Numbered from the stretch's first letter, positions 25,612 through 34,341 are shown. The stretch is DNA of 57,786 nucleotides from an uncultured Porphyromonas sp. (GCF_938046015.1 NZ_CALIXW010000047.1:1-57786), one strand, 5' to 3'. A program made the numbers and translations. The notes: generated by a model from the letters alone, not told the origin.

Positions 25612-26283
25612 CTACCTCCCCGAGAACCCACACTCGTAGCGCACGTGTGCTGCGTCGGGATGCATGGTGTCAATATAGATGACGAGGACGATGCGGTACT
25701 TATAGTAGCGCTGCTCCTTGGGCTCGTACTCCACGGCGTAGAGGTTGGGGTGCTGGTAGCGGTACAGCTCGCCGATACCATAGATTAATATCCCATTGGG
25801 GTGCCTCGGTCGAGGTAGACGATAGGGCTTAAGGAACTTGTCGATCTGCTTCATGGGGATGAAGTGTAGCGCCTTGTACTCCTCGGCGCTAATCTCTACA
25901 GCAGGATACTTGTAGTAGAGGTAGTACCAGTCATCTTTTGTCGCGTTGATATGCCAGCACCGTGGAGTATAGACAAAGTAACTCTGACAGGAGTACTTGA
26001 TGAGCTTAGCGCTATCCTGTGGGTACTTTTGAGTTTCATCATATTTTGCCCAGATAGGGAAGTCTCTAGGGCGCACTTTTGTTTCATCGGGTACGATCTT
26101 CCCTAGCTTGATGTAGCGTATAGGCCCAACGGGCAGAGGGACAGGCGTCTGTACATATTTCTCGTACACCGTGTCGGGGATTAGTCTGTGTTCCCGCTCC
26201 ATTTCGCCAAGACGTATCTGCCCGAGCGCGTTACCGCAAGTCACCAGCATCGCGCCGAGCGCAAGGATGTGTTTAGCCTGCAT
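25612..26283 (-). CDS. Exported orphan protein, tandem copy 2
   Basis: A 223-residue protein with an N-terminal hydrophobic export signal (residues ~5-24, ending Asn-Ala-Leu-Gly). The mature part is basic and Tyr-rich, with repeated Lys-Tyr and Tyr-Tyr pairs. No domain recognised. It is nearly identical to the neighbouring copy (26318-26974), except for a block near residues 50-65 and the last ten residues. The frame stays open to 26472, but that extension is read from the neighbour's 3' end and is Ser/Thr-rich, so Met at 26283 is chosen. Confidence 0.8.
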   Translation of the reverse strand: MQAKHILALGAMLVTCGNALGQIRLGEMEREHRLIPDTVYEKYVQTPVPLPVGPIRYIKLGKIVPDETKVRPRDFPIWAKYDETQKYPQDSAKLIKYSCQSYFVYTPRCWHINATKDDWYYLYYKYPAVEISAEEYKALHFIPMKQIDKFLKPYRLPRPRHPNGILIYGIGELYRYQHPNLYAVEYEPKEQRYYKYRIVLVIYIDTMHPDAAHVRYECGFSGR

Positions 26284-26317
26284 ATTATTATAGAGATTTC
26301 CATTGGAGAAGTCGCTG

Positions 26318-26974
26318 CTACTCCTCGAAGTGTAGGCGGGCCGCGTTGGGATGCATGGTATCAATGTAGATGACGAGCACGATGCGATACTTGTAGTAGC
26401 GCTGCTCCTTGGGCTCGTACTCCACGGCGTAGAGGTTGGGGTGCTGATAGCGGTACAGCTCGCCGATACCATAGATTAATTTCCCATCGGGGTGCCTCGG
26501 TCGAGGCAGCCGATAGGGCTTAAGGAACTTGTCGATCTGCTTCATGGGGACGAAGTGTAGCGCCTTGTACTCCTCGGCGCTAATCTCTACAGCAGGATAC
26601 TTGTAGTAGAGGTAGTACCAGTCATCTTTTGTCGCGTTGATATGCCAGCACCGTGGAGTATAGACAAAGTAACTCTGACAGGAGTACTTGATGAGATTAG
26701 CGCTATCCTGTGGGTACTTTTGAGTTTCATCATATCTTGCCCAGATAGGGAAGTCTCTAGGGCGTGCCTTCTTCCTCTCGAGAATAGGCCAAGCCTTAAG
26801 ATAGTACATAGGCCCGACAGGCAGAGGGACAGGCGTCTGCACATAGCTCTCGTACACCGTGTCGGGGATTAGTCTGTGTTCCCGCTCCATTTCGCCAAGA
26901 CGTATCTGCCCGAGCGCGTTACCGCAAGGCGCCAGCATCGCGCCGAGCGCAAGGATGTGTTTAGCCTGTATCAT
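26318..26974 (-). CDS. Exported orphan protein, tandem copy 1
   Basis: A protein of about 218 residues (223 if it starts at 26989). The N-terminal signal segment matches copy 2, and residues ~70-210 are almost identical, including Ser-Cys-Gln-Ser-Tyr-Phe-Val-Tyr-Thr-Pro-Arg-Cys-Trp. The variable block reads Met-Tyr-Tyr-Leu-Lys-Ala-Trp-Pro-Ile-Leu, where copy 2 has Ile-Arg-Tyr-Ile-Lys-Leu-Gly-Lys. It ends in Leu-His-Phe-Glu-Glu, without the Cys-Gly-Phe tail of copy 2. It probably acts in the envelope or is secreted; the role is unknown. The 34-bp gap to copy 2 suggests co-transcription. Confidence 0.8.
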   Translation of the reverse strand: MIQAKHILALGAMLAPCGNALGQIRLGEMEREHRLIPDTVYESYVQTPVPLPVGPMYYLKAWPILERKKARPRDFPIWARYDETQKYPQDSANLIKYSCQSYFVYTPRCWHINATKDDWYYLYYKYPAVEISAEEYKALHFVPMKQIDKFLKPYRLPRPRHPDGKLIYGIGELYRYQHPNLYAVEYEPKEQRYYKYRIVLVIYIDTMHPNAARLHFEE

Positions 26975-27247
26975 CTCTAGAAGTAACATTTAATATAGTG
27001 AGCGGCTATCATCCCATGCGCTGCATCCTTGCATCCGCAGTTGGCGAAACTCTTGCAGGCTTAGAGGCTTGCTCTCTGAGCCCCTGTCGTCCCCCATACT
27101 CGTGGTGCGGGCTGCGTGCAGCGGGCTGGGCTCCTCGGCTCGAGTGCGCCCTGTAGCGATGTTCATGCCTTTTATATTTATAGCTGTGTAGCTCCTTAGG
27201 GGCAGGGGCTCTAGGTGCCTCTGCCCTAGTTGGGTAGTAGTCTGTCA

Positions 27248-27255
27248 CAAAGTTA
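27248..27255 (-). promoter_or_regulatory. Possible promoter box TAACTTTG for the tandem orphans
   Basis: CAAAGTTA on the given strand reads TAACTTTG on the minus strand, fitting TAnnTTTG. It would give a leader of about 270 nt to copy 1. No -33 element is clear. Confidence 0.3.
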
Positions 27256-27462
27256 ATCTTTCTGCTGGATAAGGATGCGCATCGCTCCTCGGGCGTGAAT
27301 GCCCGCTGGGTATCCGCTCCCCTCCCTATCGGTGTGCTCCTCTCGTGTGTGCGATGCTGGGCACGCTCCCCTACATGGGTCAGCGTCGTCAGCTCCGAGC
27401 AGAGAAGGCTGAGCTACGCTCAGGTGGAAGCGGATGGCCCCAGGGGAGTCCGCAGCTGTAGC

Positions 27463-27545
27463 CCTATGCCCTCAGCGCTCTGACCGATATCCCTCGGGAG
27501 GCAGACTGCCGCCCATCAGGGCGCTGACTGATATCCCTCAGAAGG
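27463..27545. repeat. 22-bp tandem repeat array, locus D
   Basis: Units end in CTGAC or CAGAC at 27484, 27506 and 27528, exactly 22 bp apart, and a last partial unit follows. Forms: CTATGCCCTCAG, GATATCCCTCG, GCCGCCCATCAG, GATATCCCTCAG. Confidence 0.85.
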
Positions 27546-27614
27546 CCTCCCCCTATGGGGCTACATCGCTGCGGCTGGCCTTGCCCTCCTCGTGACAGCT
27601 AGGCCTCACTACCC

Positions 27615-27684
27615 CAAAAGGAAAGGAGCGCTATACCGTCTCCCCTCGGCCCGTAGGCTGGGGGAGCAGGTATAGCGCTCCTTC
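27615..27684. terminator. Long hairpin terminator after the lipoprotein gene
   Basis: AAAGGAGCGCTATACC and its complement GGTATAGCGCTCCTT form about 15 bp of exact stem around a GC-rich inner region. The minus-strand downstream side is T-rich (CCTTTTGG). It lies about 95 bp beyond the stop of the gene at 27777-28274 and probably ends the division cluster transcript. Confidence 0.75.
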
Positions 27685-27776
27685 TGTTTGCTTGGGTAGC
27701 TCCCTCTCTCGGGGGCTTTGCCTCGCTGGGTTAGGTCCTCGGGCTGTCGCTACGAGGTATTCCCGCTCGGAGATGG

Positions 27777-28274
27777 CTACTCAAGGAGGACGTGGGTAGC
27801 GTCCTCGATCTGTGCGATGCGCCCAGTCAAGACAACCGTCTTGCGCTCGCGGCGGTCATGCGAATAGACGTTGGAGTTGATGAAGGCCTGGCAGGTGCGT
27901 GCCTTGAGGTCAAGCACCTGGCTGATGGTCGTCCCATCGGCCTCCACCCAGTTCACGAAGAAGATATGAGGCTCGATATGCTGTGCATGATACCTATCCT
28001 CGCCCTCCTTCTCGCCGTGGACAGAGTCCCGCGAGAGCCAGTGTAGGTGACGGTCCGAGAGGTACTCCACGATGGAGCTATTCCCATCGAAGGAGAAGTG
28101 TAGGCGCTTCCCCACGAGCGTCGTATCACTGCTCTGTGGGGGCTCAGCGGCCACGGTATCTGTGAGCGTGGGCTCTGGCTCGACGGTGGGCTGCTGCTCC
28201 GTGCTCGTCCCCGTGGGAGCGTGGCAGGCGCAGAGCCCAAGGGCCAGGGCTAAGCTCGAGAAGAGTCGTCGCAT
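27777..28274 (-). CDS. Lipoprotein of unknown function
   Basis: A 165-residue lipoprotein. The signal is Met-Arg-Arg-Leu-Phe then Leu/Ala-rich, with a lipobox Leu-Cys-Ala-Cys ending at Cys19. A Thr/Glu/Pro-rich linker (~20-50) follows, then a globular domain of ~110 residues. That domain shows Phe-Ser-Phe-Asp-Gly-Asn-Ser and a strand-rich pattern ending Arg-Ile-Ala-Gln-Ile-Glu-Asp-Ala. No named domain recognised. It lies 36 bp after the HAD gene and may belong to the same transcript as ftsZ. Confidence 0.8.
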   Translation of the reverse strand: MRRLFSSLALALGLCACHAPTGTSTEQQPTVEPEPTLTDTVAAEPPQSSDTTLVGKRLHFSFDGNSSIVEYLSDRHLHWLSRDSVHGEKEGEDRYHAQHIEPHIFFVNWVEADGTTISQVLDLKARTCQAFINSNVYSHDRRERKTVVLTGRIAQIEDATHVLLE

Positions 28275-28310
28275 AGCCTGAATCTAAATAGTAGATGAAT
28301 ACAAGGCGGA

Positions 28311-28745
28311 CTACTTCGCCCCGAAGATACGGGCGAAGAAGCCAGGGCGCTCGCGCTCCGTCACCTCTCCGCTGGTCAGGAGCCCCCAGTCGGCCTCCAG
28401 AGCCTTGCCCTCGCTGATGCGGTGGTAGATGGTGCCCCAGTCAGGGAGGCCGCCGAAGCTACGGTCATCGATGAAGAGATCGGCCTTGAGCTTGCGTGAA
28501 TAGCCTTCCCCCGTGCTGTCCTCCTCGGGGAAGTCACGGTTGATGGCGTAGAACTCTACGCCTCGGGCACGGCACCACTCGACAGCCTCGTCGAGCAGCT
28601 CGCCTTCGCGCACTGTCCAGAGGATAAGGCGGTGCCTATCCTGGATCAGCATACGCAGGGTAGAGGTGGCAAAGGGGATCTCTTCCCCAATCTTGGGATA
28701 GCGATGGCGTACAATGGTGCCATCGAAGTCCACAGCGATGATCAT
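28311..28745 (-). CDS. BT0820-like HAD-superfamily hydrolase
   Basis: A 144-residue small HAD phosphatase. Motif I is Val-Asp-Phe-Asp-Gly-Thr-Ile-Val (residues ~5-12). Motif II is the Thr in Ile-Leu-Trp-Thr-Val-Arg-Glu-Gly (~44). The last acidic motif is Phe-Ile-Asp-Asp-Arg-Ser-Phe-Gly-Gly (~110). It resembles the Bacteroides BT0820 hydrolase family. The substrate is unknown. It lies 57 bp after ftsZ. Confidence 0.88.
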   Translation of the reverse strand: MIIAVDFDGTIVRHRYPKIGEEIPFATSTLRMLIQDRHRLILWTVREGELLDEAVEWCRARGVEFYAINRDFPEEDSTGEGYSRKLKADLFIDDRSFGGLPDWGTIYHRISEGKALEADWGLLTSGEVTERERPGFFARIFGAK

Positions 28746-28802
28746 ATACGGTAGATGTGAATAAAAAGGGAGGGTACGATTACCTGTCTGCTGCTGAGCC
28801 TC

Positions 28803-30251
28803 CTAGAAGCGGATGACCTGGGACTCGTCGTCCTCGGCTGGCTGCTCCTGGGGCTGGGCATCACGCGCGGCCTCGCTGGGCACGGCGGATACCGAGGGTC
28901 GATCCTGGGCCTCGGCCTCTGGGATCGAGCTGTAGGCGCTCTGCGGCTGCCAGGCGGCAGCGGCGAGCGTGTCGCTACTCTGGGTAGCGATGCGCACAGG
29001 ACGAAGCTCGTCCTGCTCCGTGCGCTTGCGGTCGAAGATGGTACGGTCGCGCTTGAGCGGTGACTGCTCCTCGAGGATGAGGATGAGGTCCTCGTCGTCG
29101 AGCTCTGCAAGGCGTAGGTAGAGGGGAGCTGCCTGACGGTTGGAGACCGCCTTCTTGCCGTAGATCTCGGCGATGCGCTTGTCCTCCTCCTTCTGTCGCT
29201 TGGCAGCGTCGGCAGCCTCGAAGCTATGGCTGTCGGTCTTGCTCACGAAGTCGTTGTAGTCATCCTCATTGTAGTCGAAGCCCGAGGCCAGGATGGTCAC
29301 GGCCACCTGATCCCCTAGGTCGTCACGCGTGGCATAGCCCCAGATGACGCGCACCTGGTCACTGAAGCGCTCGGTGAAGAGGCGTACCTCCTGGAGCTCG
29401 CCCGTGCTGAGTGGGCTGCTGCTGCTCTGGTAGACGTTCAGCAGGAGCTTGTTCGCCAGGTGGACATTCTTATTGTTCAGCAGCGGTGAGCGTAGGGCCT
29501 CCTCGATGGCGCGGGCGATACGCCCCGTACCTGAGGCCATACCCGTATTGATGACGGCCACGCCCCCAGCCTTGAGCGTCTCCTCGACGTCGGCGAAGTC
29601 AAGGTTCATCTTCCCCGCGATGTTGACGATGTCGGAGATCCCGCGCGCCGCCCAGCTCAGGGTGTTATCGGCCATCTCGAAGGCCTTGTCGAGCTCGAGA
29701 TTGGGGTAGACCTCCAGTAGGCGCTCGTTGTTGATCACCAAGAGGGCGTCCACGTGCTTGCGCATCTCGTCGACGCCGCGCAGGGCCTGGAGGATCTTCT
29801 GCTTGCCCTCGAAGAGGAAGGGAATGGTGACGATGCCCACTGTCAGGAGCCCGGCCTCCATGGCGACGCGCCCTACGACGGGGGCTGCCCCCGTACCTGT
29901 GCCGCCGCCCATACCTGCGGTGATGAAGACCATGCGCGTATCGTCGCCCATCATCGCGCTGCGGATCTCGTCGACGCTCTCCTCAGCTGCCTCGCGAGCT
30001 ACCTCGGGGCGGTTGCCCGCGCCGAGCCCGCGGGTGCGGTTGGGCCCGAGCAGCACGCGATGCTCTACACTATTATTGGAGAAGGCCTGCCTATCGGTAT
30101 TGCACACCAGGAAGGATACCCCACGCACAGCGCCCTGGCTGTGCATCATACTCACGGCGTTACCACCGCCCCCGCCTACGCCTACGACCTTGATTAGCTG
30201 GGGGATTGTATTCTCTTCGTACATAAAGTCTATGCTACCACGTTCTGTCAT
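28803..30251 (-). CDS. ftsZ: Cell division protein FtsZ
   Basis: A 482-residue tubulin-like GTPase that forms the Z-ring. Gly-Val-Gly-Gly-Gly-Gly-Gly-Asn-Ala lies at ~24-32. The signature Gly-Gly-Gly-Thr-Gly-Thr-Gly is near residue 114. The T7 loop region contains Asn-Leu-Asp-Phe-Ala-Asp-Val (~215). The GTPase and C-terminal domains end near 330. The remaining ~150 residues are a charged linker ending in Gln-Val-Ile-Arg-Phe, which may be the peptide that binds FtsA. It is longer than the ~380 residues usual outside Bacteroidetes. 14 bp separate it from ftsA. Confidence 0.97.
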   Translation of the reverse strand: MTERGSIDFMYEENTIPQLIKVVGVGGGGGNAVSMMHSQGAVRGVSFLVCNTDRQAFSNNSVEHRVLLGPNRTRGLGAGNRPEVAREAAEESVDEIRSAMMGDDTRMVFITAGMGGGTGTGAAPVVGRVAMEAGLLTVGIVTIPFLFEGKQKILQALRGVDEMRKHVDALLVINNERLLEVYPNLELDKAFEMADNTLSWAARGISDIVNIAGKMNLDFADVEETLKAGGVAVINTGMASGTGRIARAIEEALRSPLLNNKNVHLANKLLLNVYQSSSSPLSTGELQEVRLFTERFSDQVRVIWGYATRDDLGDQVAVTILASGFDYNEDDYNDFVSKTDSHSFEAADAAKRQKEEDKRIAEIYGKKAVSNRQAAPLYLRLAELDDEDLILILEEQSPLKRDRTIFDRKRTEQDELRPVRIATQSSDTLAAAAWQPQSAYSSIPEAEAQDRPSVSAVPSEAARDAQPQEQPAEDDESQVIRF

Positions 30252-30265
30252 ACCTCGGCTCGCTG

Positions 30266-31777
30266 CTAGCGGTGGATCTCACCGTCGTCCTCATCCTCAT
30301 CGTCATCCTCTGGGTGCTCCTCGGGGGCAAGGGCCTTGGTTAGCTTGCCCCATACGTTGGAGAGCCACTGCGAGGTGCTGCCGCCCTTCTTGCCTGTGCG
30401 TTCCTCGGTCTCTTCGTGCTCCTCGGCCTCCTCGAGGTAGTTGCTCAGCTTCTGGTCGAGGGGCTCGAAGGTAAAGTCGTCGGCCGCGCGCTGCGGCTCC
30501 TCGGCGGGGGCTGCATACGGCGTCGTGGCGGTAGGAGTGGGCTCGGGCTCATCCTGCATGAAGGTGTCGAGGTCGCGCAGCTGGTAGCTGACGCCCGACT
30601 TCTGCGCCCACCACGCGAGCGCCAGCTCGGACATGTAGTCGCCGAGGTAGTTGATGCCGCCCGTGGAGCCGTCCTGCTGCAACTCCAGCCGCTCGTCGTA
30701 GACCTCACGGCGGAGCGTGCCGCGGCGGTACTCGAAGTTGAGCTGCTCGAGCGTCTCATAGAAGAAGTGCGTGCGCGTGACGCCGCCTGCGAAGACCAGT
30801 CCGCGCGAGACGTTGGCCTCGTTGCCCGACTCGTGGATGAGGTGGACACAGTTCCACAGCAGCTCCCGCACACGGGCGTCGACGAAGCGATTGAGCTCCA
30901 GGCGGTCGATGCGGATCGCCTTGCCGCTCTCTGGGCTCATGCGCTCGATGATCTCGCCGCGAGGGATGGAGGTGTCCATAGAGCCTTCGCTGATCTTGAG
31001 CAGCTCGGCGTCCTTCTCCAGCAGCGGGGTGGGGAGGCTGGTGAGGTCACGCGTGACGCACTGCCCGCCCAAGGGGATGATGAAGAGCCCCTGCAGGAGG
31101 CGCTCCTTGTAGATGGCGATGGAGGTGGTGCCTCCGCCCATGTTGATGTAGGCACAGCCCAGGGCACTCTCCTCGGTGGTGAGGGTAGCGCGTGCCTCGA
31201 CGAGCGGTGCGGGGAGGGTGCCCAGCAGCTGGAGCTCGAGGCGTGCGATGAGCTCCTCGATATGTGCCAGGATGTTCTGCCGCACGACGATGACCTTGTA
31301 CTGAGCCTCGATGCGACGACCCATGACGCCGCGGGGGGTATACTCACGGCGGCCGTCCACGAGGTAGCGCGGGTCGGTGATGGCGAGGATGCGCTGCCCC
31401 TCGTAGTGGGCCTGGTCTACCTGCTCACGTAGGGCCTCGAGGTCGGCCTGCTTGATCTCGCGGGGCTCGGAGCCCAGCTGGAGCGAGGCGGTGAAGGTCT
31501 CGGAGTGCATGCTGCGGCAGTCGAGCCCGACGTAGACGCCCTGGATGGAGGCATCGTCAGAGAGGTGGCTCGTCAGCTCGTCGACGATCTGAGTGATGTA
31601 GCGTGCGGCAGCGTCCATATTGTGGATACAGCCCTGACGTATCGCGCCCGCGGCGGGGACGCGGCAGGCGTGGATAGGGCGTACACGGCCATCGCTGTGC
31701 TTGCGCGCTAGGATACCGGAGAGCCAGCTGCTCCCGATATTGATCACGACAAAGATATCTTCTCTTCCTTCGTTCAT
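30266..31777 (-). CDS. ftsA: Cell division protein FtsA
   Basis: A 503-residue actin-like ATPase that tethers FtsZ to the membrane. The phosphate-1 region reads Val-Val-Ile-Asn-Ile-Gly-Ser-Ser and the phosphate-2 region Tyr-Ile-Asn-Met-Gly-Gly-Gly-Thr-Thr-Ser-Ile. Both have Asn where FtsA usually has Asp. Gly-Gly-Val-Thr-Arg is near 340. The C-terminal ~90 residues are acidic and low-complexity, with a helical Gly-x-x-Ser-Gln-Trp-Leu-Ser-Asn-Val-Trp-Gly-Lys-Leu-Thr-Lys segment that is probably the amphipathic membrane anchor, then an acidic tail. It lies between ftsQ and ftsZ. Confidence 0.94.
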   Translation of the reverse strand: MNEGREDIFVVINIGSSWLSGILARKHSDGRVRPIHACRVPAAGAIRQGCIHNMDAAARYITQIVDELTSHLSDDASIQGVYVGLDCRSMHSETFTASLQLGSEPREIKQADLEALREQVDQAHYEGQRILAITDPRYLVDGRREYTPRGVMGRRIEAQYKVIVVRQNILAHIEELIARLELQLLGTLPAPLVEARATLTTEESALGCAYINMGGGTTSIAIYKERLLQGLFIIPLGGQCVTRDLTSLPTPLLEKDAELLKISEGSMDTSIPRGEIIERMSPESGKAIRIDRLELNRFVDARVRELLWNCVHLIHESGNEANVSRGLVFAGGVTRTHFFYETLEQLNFEYRRGTLRREVYDERLELQQDGSTGGINYLGDYMSELALAWWAQKSGVSYQLRDLDTFMQDEPEPTPTATTPYAAPAEEPQRAADDFTFEPLDQKLSNYLEEAEEHEETEERTGKKGGSTSQWLSNVWGKLTKALAPEEHPEDDDEDEDDGEIHR

Positions 31778-31783
31778 ATCGTC

Positions 31784-32962
31784 TTAGTGCTTGGGTTGCT
31801 TTGCTGTGGGCTTCTGCTTGCTGTGCTTGGTGTGGGGCTCTGCCGAGGGCTTCTTGGGCTCCTTGGTGGGGGCCTTCTTGGTGGGCGCTGCGGCGGGGCT
31901 CTTCTTAGGCTCCGCCTTGCGGGGCTCGGCCTTGGCGGACTGCTGCTTAGGTGCGGAGTCTTTCTTATGCTCGGGCTTAGCCTCCTTCTTGGGCTCCTTG
32001 CGAGGCTCCTTTTTCGCTTCTTTCTTCGCCTCCTTCTTGGGCTCCGCCTTGTGTGGCTCGGCCTTCTTGACTTCGCTCTTCTTGGGCTCGGCCTTGGTGG
32101 GTGCGGGCGTCACGACCTGGGGTGAGGCGGCGGTGCTAGGCTGCTGGTGGCTGGCACTCGGGCTGCGGCGCTCGCCCTCCTCGTCCAGCTCCTCCTCTAG
32201 GGCAGGGTAGCGCTCGGCGGCTACCACCTGCCCCTCGTAGTCGAGCTTGACGTAGCTGAAGGCGTTCATCCCACGGCGAGGCAGGACGCTCGCGGCGAAG
32301 ATACGCCATTTGCGCAGCTTCTCGGCCCAGTTGCCGCCCTTGCCGAGGATGAGCTCTGTGGTGCCTACGCGGGGGATCATCACGATGCCGCGCTGGGGCG
32401 AGACCTGCAGCTGGCCGTAATAGTCGCGGTAGTAGCTGTCAGCCTGGAGCGTGCAGAAGAGATCATAGACCTCCTGTCTGGCGTACTGCTCGCTGAGGGT
32501 GCCTGTGACTAGCGGGAGGTAGGAGGCGAAGTGCGTCGAGCCCTTGATGATGCCGCGCCCCTCGGTGACGTAGTAGCTCGCTCCTCGGTCGTCGATGACG
32601 AGGAAGTAGGGGTTCTTCTCCTCGACGCGGATCTTGACCGAGTGCGTGGCGGGGGCGACGTAGGCCGATACCTTATCGTAGATCCCGAGCTCGGTGAGGC
32701 TGCGCTCGATGCGCCTGAGGTCGATGGAGTCGAGCTTCTGCCCCTTGAGACGGATGCCCCGACGGCTCAGCTCGCCGATGACCTGCTGCTCGGTGAGGAA
32801 GCGTGGGCTGCTCGCGCCGCGGCTGGAGACCTCGACGACGATGTTGCGGCAGGCTTCGCTCGAGATGCTAGGCCCAGGGTTGAGGACGAAGTAGACGAGC
32901 GCCCCCAGTAGGACGAGCGCTAGCAGCGCGATGAGTATGTTCTGTATCCAAGCGCGCTTCAT
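31784..32962 (-). CDS. ftsQ: Cell division protein FtsQ with a long basic C-terminal tail
   Basis: A 392-residue divisome protein. A short cytoplasmic N-terminus precedes a membrane helix (~9-29) and a POTRA/beta region in the periplasm (~35-250), with Leu-Thr-Glu-Gln-Gln-Val-Ile near 57. After ~265 comes a striking ~125-residue tail of Lys, Pro, Ala and Glu repeats (Lys-Lys-Glu-Ala-Lys type) that ends in Lys/His. Usual FtsQ is about 240-290 residues. It overlaps murC by four bases. The tail could bind peptidoglycan or anionic lipids; this is inference. Confidence 0.9.
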   Translation of the reverse strand: MKRAWIQNILIALLALVLLGALVYFVLNPGPSISSEACRNIVVEVSSRGASSPRFLTEQQVIGELSRRGIRLKGQKLDSIDLRRIERSLTELGIYDKVSAYVAPATHSVKIRVEEKNPYFLVIDDRGASYYVTEGRGIIKGSTHFASYLPLVTGTLSEQYARQEVYDLFCTLQADSYYRDYYGQLQVSPQRGIVMIPRVGTTELILGKGGNWAEKLRKWRIFAASVLPRRGMNAFSYVKLDYEGQVVAAERYPALEEELDEEGERRSPSASHQQPSTAASPQVVTPAPTKAEPKKSEVKKAEPHKAEPKKEAKKEAKKEPRKEPKKEAKPEHKKDSAPKQQSAKAEPRKAEPKKSPAAAPTKKAPTKEPKKPSAEPHTKHSKQKPTAKQPKH

Positions 32963-34341
32963 AGCTGCTGCTCTAGCCAGTGGGCTACCTGGGGGACCAG
33001 GCGGTCTATATCACCCGCGCCGACCATCAGCGTGACCTCGGGCAGGATGCCGCGCGCCTCGAGGAAGGGCAGCAGCTCCGTCTTGGGCAGGACAGCCAGT
33101 GGGGGGCGCTTCATCGCCTGAGCGATCAGCTGGCTCGTGACGCCCTCTATGGGGCGCTCGCGGGCAGGGTAGATGTCCAGCAGGATCACCTCGTCCAGCT
33201 GGTCGAGGCTGTGGGCGAACTCGCGGTAGAAGTCCTGAGTACGGCTGTAGAGGTGCGGCTGGAAGATGCCGAGGATGCGCCTGTCGGGGTAGAGTTGACG
33301 TACCGAGCGGATGCTGGGATCAAGCTCCCCAGGGTGGTGGGCATAGTCGTCGATGAGCACGCAGCGGGGTGTATTGACCACGCGGTCGAAGCGGCGGTAC
33401 ACGCCCTGGAAGGAGGCGATGGCCTCCGCGAGCTCCTCGAGGCTAGCGCCACAGAGGTAGGCTACGGCGAGGGCTGCCACGGCGTTCTCCACATTGACTA
33501 GGAGGGGCACGCCGAGCTCTACGCGCAGGACGCCGCCCGCACGCCCCTCGAGGGCAGGGTAGTGCCAGTCGAAGAAGAGACGCCCCTCGGTGATCTCGAC
33601 CGCGTCGTAGCCGAAGTCCACGCGCTCACTGACGTTGCCGTAGCGGTAGAGGCGTGTCCCCGGCTGTAGGTGCGGGGTCAGCGCGATGCCCTGACGCATC
33701 ACCAGCGCACCCTCGGGGTCGATGAGGCTGGTGAAGTGCTCGAAGCTCTCGCGGTAGGCCGCAGGCGTGTGGTAGATGTCCAGATGATCGGGGTCGGCCG
33801 AGGTCACGATGGCCATGTAGGGCGCTAGGTGATGGAAGGAGCGGTCGTACTCGTCGGCCTCGATGACGGCGTAGTCGCTGTGGTCGCTGATCAGGAGGTT
33901 GGTGCGGTAGTTGTTGGAGATACCGCCGAGGAAGGCGTGACAGCCCACGTGGCTCTGGTGCAGCAGGTGCGCCAGCATGGTGGAGGTCGTCGTCTTGCCA
34001 TGTGTGCCCGCGACGCAGAGTCCGCGCTCGCGGCGGGTGAGCTCACCCAGCAGCTCGGCGCGCTTGATCACACGATTGCCCTGAGCGCGGTAGTAGCATA
34101 GCTCGCTATGATCCTGCGGTATGGCTGGGGTGTAGACGACGAGGGTGTCCCGCCCGCGCCAAGCCTCGGGGATCAGCTCCACGCTGTCCTCGTAGTGTAT
34201 GGCCGCACCCTCCTGCTCGAGGGCCGCTGTGAGCGGTGAGGGGGTCAAGTCGTAGCCGGCGATGGCGTCGCCCTTGCTGAGGAAGTAGCGGGCGAGGTTG
34301 CTCATCCCTATTCCTCCTATACCGATAAAATATAAGTTCAT
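32959..34341 (-). CDS. murC: UDP-N-acetylmuramate-L-alanine ligase
   Basis: A 460-residue Mur ligase that adds L-Ala to UDP-MurNAc, the first peptide step of peptidoglycan synthesis. The N-terminal Gly-Ile-Gly-Gly-Ile-Gly-Met-Ser loop (~6-13) binds UDP. The ATP-binding Gly-Thr-His-Gly-Lys-Thr-Thr-Thr is near 112. Asp-Asp-Tyr-Ala-His-His-Pro-Gly-Glu near 330 is the conserved segment before the C-terminal domain. First gene of the murC-ftsQ-ftsA-ftsZ run. A minus-strand TATCTTTG box lies 28 bp upstream. Confidence 0.97.
   Translation of the reverse strand: MNLYFIGIGGIGMSNLARYFLSKGDAIAGYDLTPSPLTAALEQEGAAIHYEDSVELIPEAWRGRDTLVVYTPAIPQDHSELCYYRAQGNRVIKRAELLGELTRRERGLCVAGTHGKTTTSTMLAHLLHQSHVGCHAFLGGISNNYRTNLLISDHSDYAVIEADEYDRSFHHLAPYMAIVTSADPDHLDIYHTPAAYRESFEHFTSLIDPEGALVMRQGIALTPHLQPGTRLYRYGNVSERVDFGYDAVEITEGRLFFDWHYPALEGRAGGVLRVELGVPLLVNVENAVAALAVAYLCGASLEELAEAIASFQGVYRRFDRVVNTPRCVLIDDYAHHPGELDPSIRSVRQLYPDRRILGIFQPHLYSRTQDFYREFAHSLDQLDEVILLDIYPARERPIEGVTSQLIAQAMKRPPLAVLPKTELLPFLEARGILPEVTLMVGAGDIDRLVPQVAHWLEQQL

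Larger units (their letters stand above)
26990..27776. other. Intergenic spacer with a repeat array and a terminator
   Basis: About 790 bp between minus-strand genes. Contents: a possible minus-strand TAACTTTG box (27248-27255), a 22-bp array (27463-27545) and a strong hairpin (27615-27684). An 80-codon minus-strand frame at 27009-27248 has no family features and is not called. Confidence 0.6.
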
